From: Candidatus Zixiibacteriota bacterium
Lineage (GTDB): Bacteria > Zixibacteria > MSB-5A5 > UBA10806
Direction: 5' to 3'
Length of the DNA stretch: 16,340 bases
Assembly: GCA_003520965.1 (NCBI GenBank)
Contig: DOTU01000167.1
Coordinates: 1 to 16,340 of the forward strand
The notes beneath the pieces were generated by a model. The model saw nothing but the letters and a program-made list of their open reading frames with translations, was not told the origin of the DNA and did not search any database. A program made the position numbers and the translations under genes. This document shows positions 14,882 through 16,340 of the stretch, piece by piece. Numbering within the stretch: position 1 is the stretch's first letter; every line of letters starts with the position of its first letter.

Positions 14882-15810
14882 TGACTCAAATTTTACAATT
14901 TTTCATTTTACCGCTTTTAATATTAGTTGGAGGAGGTAACCCCGAGGAAAGTTTTCCGCCAGCGGGCGATTCGCTTGCTGTGCCGGGAGCAGATAATACC
15001 ATAGCGGAGGAGAATATCGTTAAAAGCGATATTTTGAAACCGGCAATTTCGGAAAGACCGGCTGTAACAGATAATTCTGCCCAGGTTGATTCTTTCTGGT
15101 GGAGCAGAAAGGTGCCCAATCGGGCGTTTGGAGTGGGAGAGCGGCTGGAATTTTCCGTAAAATATGGCTCCATCTCCGCCGGAAATGCGGTTATGGAAAT
15201 ATCAGATATGGCTGAGGTGGATAATCACTCTTGTTACAGAATCGTTTCCACCGCCAATTCCAACGATTTTATCTCGGTTTTCTATAAAGTGCGGGATGTG
15301 GTGGAAACCTATGTCGATATACCCGGCCTGTTCTCAAGGCGATTCTCTAAGAAGCTGCGTGAAGGAAGCTACAGGACCAATCGCGAAACCACTTTTAATC
15401 AAAGGGATCATCTGGCCATCACTGGAAAGGACACTATCCCAACTTTTGCCTTCGTTCAGGATCCGCTCTCGAGTCTTTATTATATTAGAACCCAGGAGCT
15501 TGTTCTCGGCAAGGAAGTCATGATCGACAGCCACTCGGACCGAAAAAATTATCCGCTAAAAGTTAATGTGCTGGGAAAAGATCGTATCGAGGTTCCCGCG
15601 GGCAAGTTCGATTGTATTGTAATTCAGCCGGTCATGCGCTCCGAAGGAATTTTCAAGGCCAAGGGAAATATCAAAATCTGGCTCACTGATGATCAATATA
15701 AAATGCCTGTTATGATGAAAACCGAAGTTTTTTTTCTAGGTTCCATAAACGCCCAGTTGAGCAAATATAGACATGGAAAGATCCTCGATGAGAAAGTTCA
15801 AAAAAATTGA
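14881..15810 (+). CDS. DUF3108-domain predicted envelope protein
   Basis: A 309-residue protein of unknown function. Residues 5-17 are hydrophobic and probably a signal peptide, though the n-region lacks the usual Lys/Arg. Residues 20-78 are low-complexity and acidic. Residues 83-297 match the DUF3108 pattern: FGVGERLEFSVKYGSISAG (83-101), a VSTANSNDFISVFYKVRD strand pair (122-139), VPAGKFDCIVIQP (238-250), and KGNIKIWLTDDQYKMPVMM (261-279). This is a repetitive all-beta domain found in exported proteins of Gram-negative-type bacteria. The ATG shares one base with the preceding stop (TAATG), with AAGGA six bases before it. Envelope location fits the SPOR lipoprotein in the same operon. No catalytic residues are evident. 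Confidence 0.8.
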   Translation: MTQILQFFILPLLILVGGGNPEESFPPAGDSLAVPGADNTIAEENIVKSDILKPAISERPAVTDNSAQVDSFWWSRKVPNRAFGVGERLEFSVKYGSISAGNAVMEISDMAEVDNHSCYRIVSTANSNDFISVFYKVRDVVETYVDIPGLFSRRFSKKLREGSYRTNRETTFNQRDHLAITGKDTIPTFAFVQDPLSSLYYIRTQELVLGKEVMIDSHSDRKNYPLKVNVLGKDRIEVPAGKFDCIVIQPVMRSEGIFKAKGNIKIWLTDDQYKMPVMMKTEVFFLGSINAQLSKYRHGKILDEKVQKN

Positions 15811-16340
15811 TCTTACCGGGGTTAAAACCCGAAAGTTCGAAGAACGCGAAACTAAGGCCGATATTTCCCGGCTGGCGAGTCCATGCGTGCCTAAGGATTC
15901 CGTTTCGGACTTTACAAAAAAGCTTCCTGATTATCTAAAAGCCAAGGACCTGCTCTATGTGGCCAGGCAAATCGCAGAGGCCAAACGATCGGGAAAGGCA
16001 ATCATTTGGATGATGGGGGCACATCCGATAAAGGTTGGCCTATCTGATATCCTGATTGACCTTATCGATAACGGACTGATAACGCATCTGGCAGTAAATG
16101 GCGCATTCGCGATTCACGATCTGGAAATGGCTTTCCAGGGGCGAACTTCTGAGGAAGTGGCAGATGGTTTAATCAATGGCTCATTTGGAATGGTTGAAGA
16201 GACTCCCAAACTCATGTTTAAAGCCGTAAATGCAGCGAACAGCGGCGGCTTAGGCTTAGGAGAGGGAATAGGGAAATTCATCTATGAGCAAAAAGCAAAA
16301 TTTGCCAAGCATTCAGTTCTGAATACCTGTTATACGGCGG
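15788..16340 (+). CDS. Deoxyhypusine synthase-like protein, divergent (5' part, runs off the window)
   Basis: An open frame from ATG 15788, preceded by GGAAAG, stays open for 184 codons to the window edge and overlaps the DUF3108 gene by 23 bases. After a charged N terminus it reads AIIWMMGAHPIKVGL (71-85), DILIDLIDNGLITHLAVNG (87-105), AFAIHDLEMAFQG (106-118) and SFGMVEETPKLM (132-143). The last residues are HSVLNTCYTA (175-184). The order G-x-GL-x-x-x-L-x-DLID-x-G-(I/V)-x-(H/A)-(L/I)-x-x-(N/T)GA-x-x-H-x-L and a later S-V-L-x-x-x-Y strand parallels the N-terminal half of the deoxyhypusine synthase-like protein at 9027-10112. I infer a distant relative of that NAD-binding fold. The region that would hold the active-site lysine is outside the window, so activity cannot be judged. 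No membrane segments are seen. Confidence 0.6.
   Translation, partial: MRKFKKIDLTGVKTRKFEERETKADISRLASPCVPKDSVSDFTKKLPDYLKAKDLLYVARQIAEAKRSGKAIIWMMGAHPIKVGLSDILIDLIDNGLITHLAVNGAFAIHDLEMAFQGRTSEEVADGLINGSFGMVEETPKLMFKAVNAANSGGLGLGEGIGKFIYEQKAKFAKHSVLNTCYTA

Noticed and set aside
1..16340. CRISPR array, tRNA, rRNA or prophage genes
   Set aside because: Scanned by eye on both strands; no regular repeat-spacer series, no tRNA-like T-loop/CCA pattern, and no phage or transposase motifs were found.

Overview
This window is a bacterial chromosome segment of moderate GC content with tightly packed genes. It has no mobile-element genes, RNA genes or CRISPR array that I can recognise. No taxonomic marker is present. 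Two deoxyhypusine-synthase-like genes, a K+-independent membrane pyrophosphatase, a predicted SPOR-domain lipoprotein and frequent TTG/GTG starts fit a deep-branching, uncultured, double-membraned lineage (FCB-type phyla such as Zixibacteria come to mind). That assignment is an impression, not a measurement.

Left edge (1-515): the 3' end of a class I SAM-dependent O-methyltransferase runs rightward and faces the leftward pyrophosphatase gene. The convergent gap holds a compact 173-base element (266-438) whose pairings would form a four-way junction, followed by a probable terminator for hppA.

Leftward block (515-10112): hppA has its own good promoter. Upstream of it lies a six-gene run that reads, in transcription order, deoxyhypusine synthase-like enzyme, two GT4 glycosyltransferases, a flippase-like LPG_synthase_TM membrane protein, UDP-glucose 6-dehydrogenase, and an unnamed two-domain protein. 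Spacing falls from 68 bp to overlap along the run, so it is probably one operon. The sugar genes suggest a UDP-glucuronate-dependent membrane glycolipid or surface glycan. The unnamed protein has a SLOG/DprA-like N-terminal domain and a C-terminal domain resembling AbiGi/DUF2971 proteins, and is the least explained gene here.

Divergent region (10113-10456): 344 bases without a gene, with candidate promoters in both directions and a 12-bp perfect palindrome.

Rightward block (10457-16340): acyl-CoA synthetase (its real start is probably an internal TTG), mannose-1-phosphate guanylyltransferase, SPOR-domain lipoprotein, threonylcarbamoyl-AMP synthase, low-molecular-weight protein arginine phosphatase-like enzyme, DUF3108 envelope protein, and the first 184 codons of a second, divergent deoxyhypusine-synthase-like protein. 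All junctions but one overlap, which indicates a single transcript. GDP-mannose from this block and UDP-glucuronate from the leftward block could feed the same glycolipid pathway.
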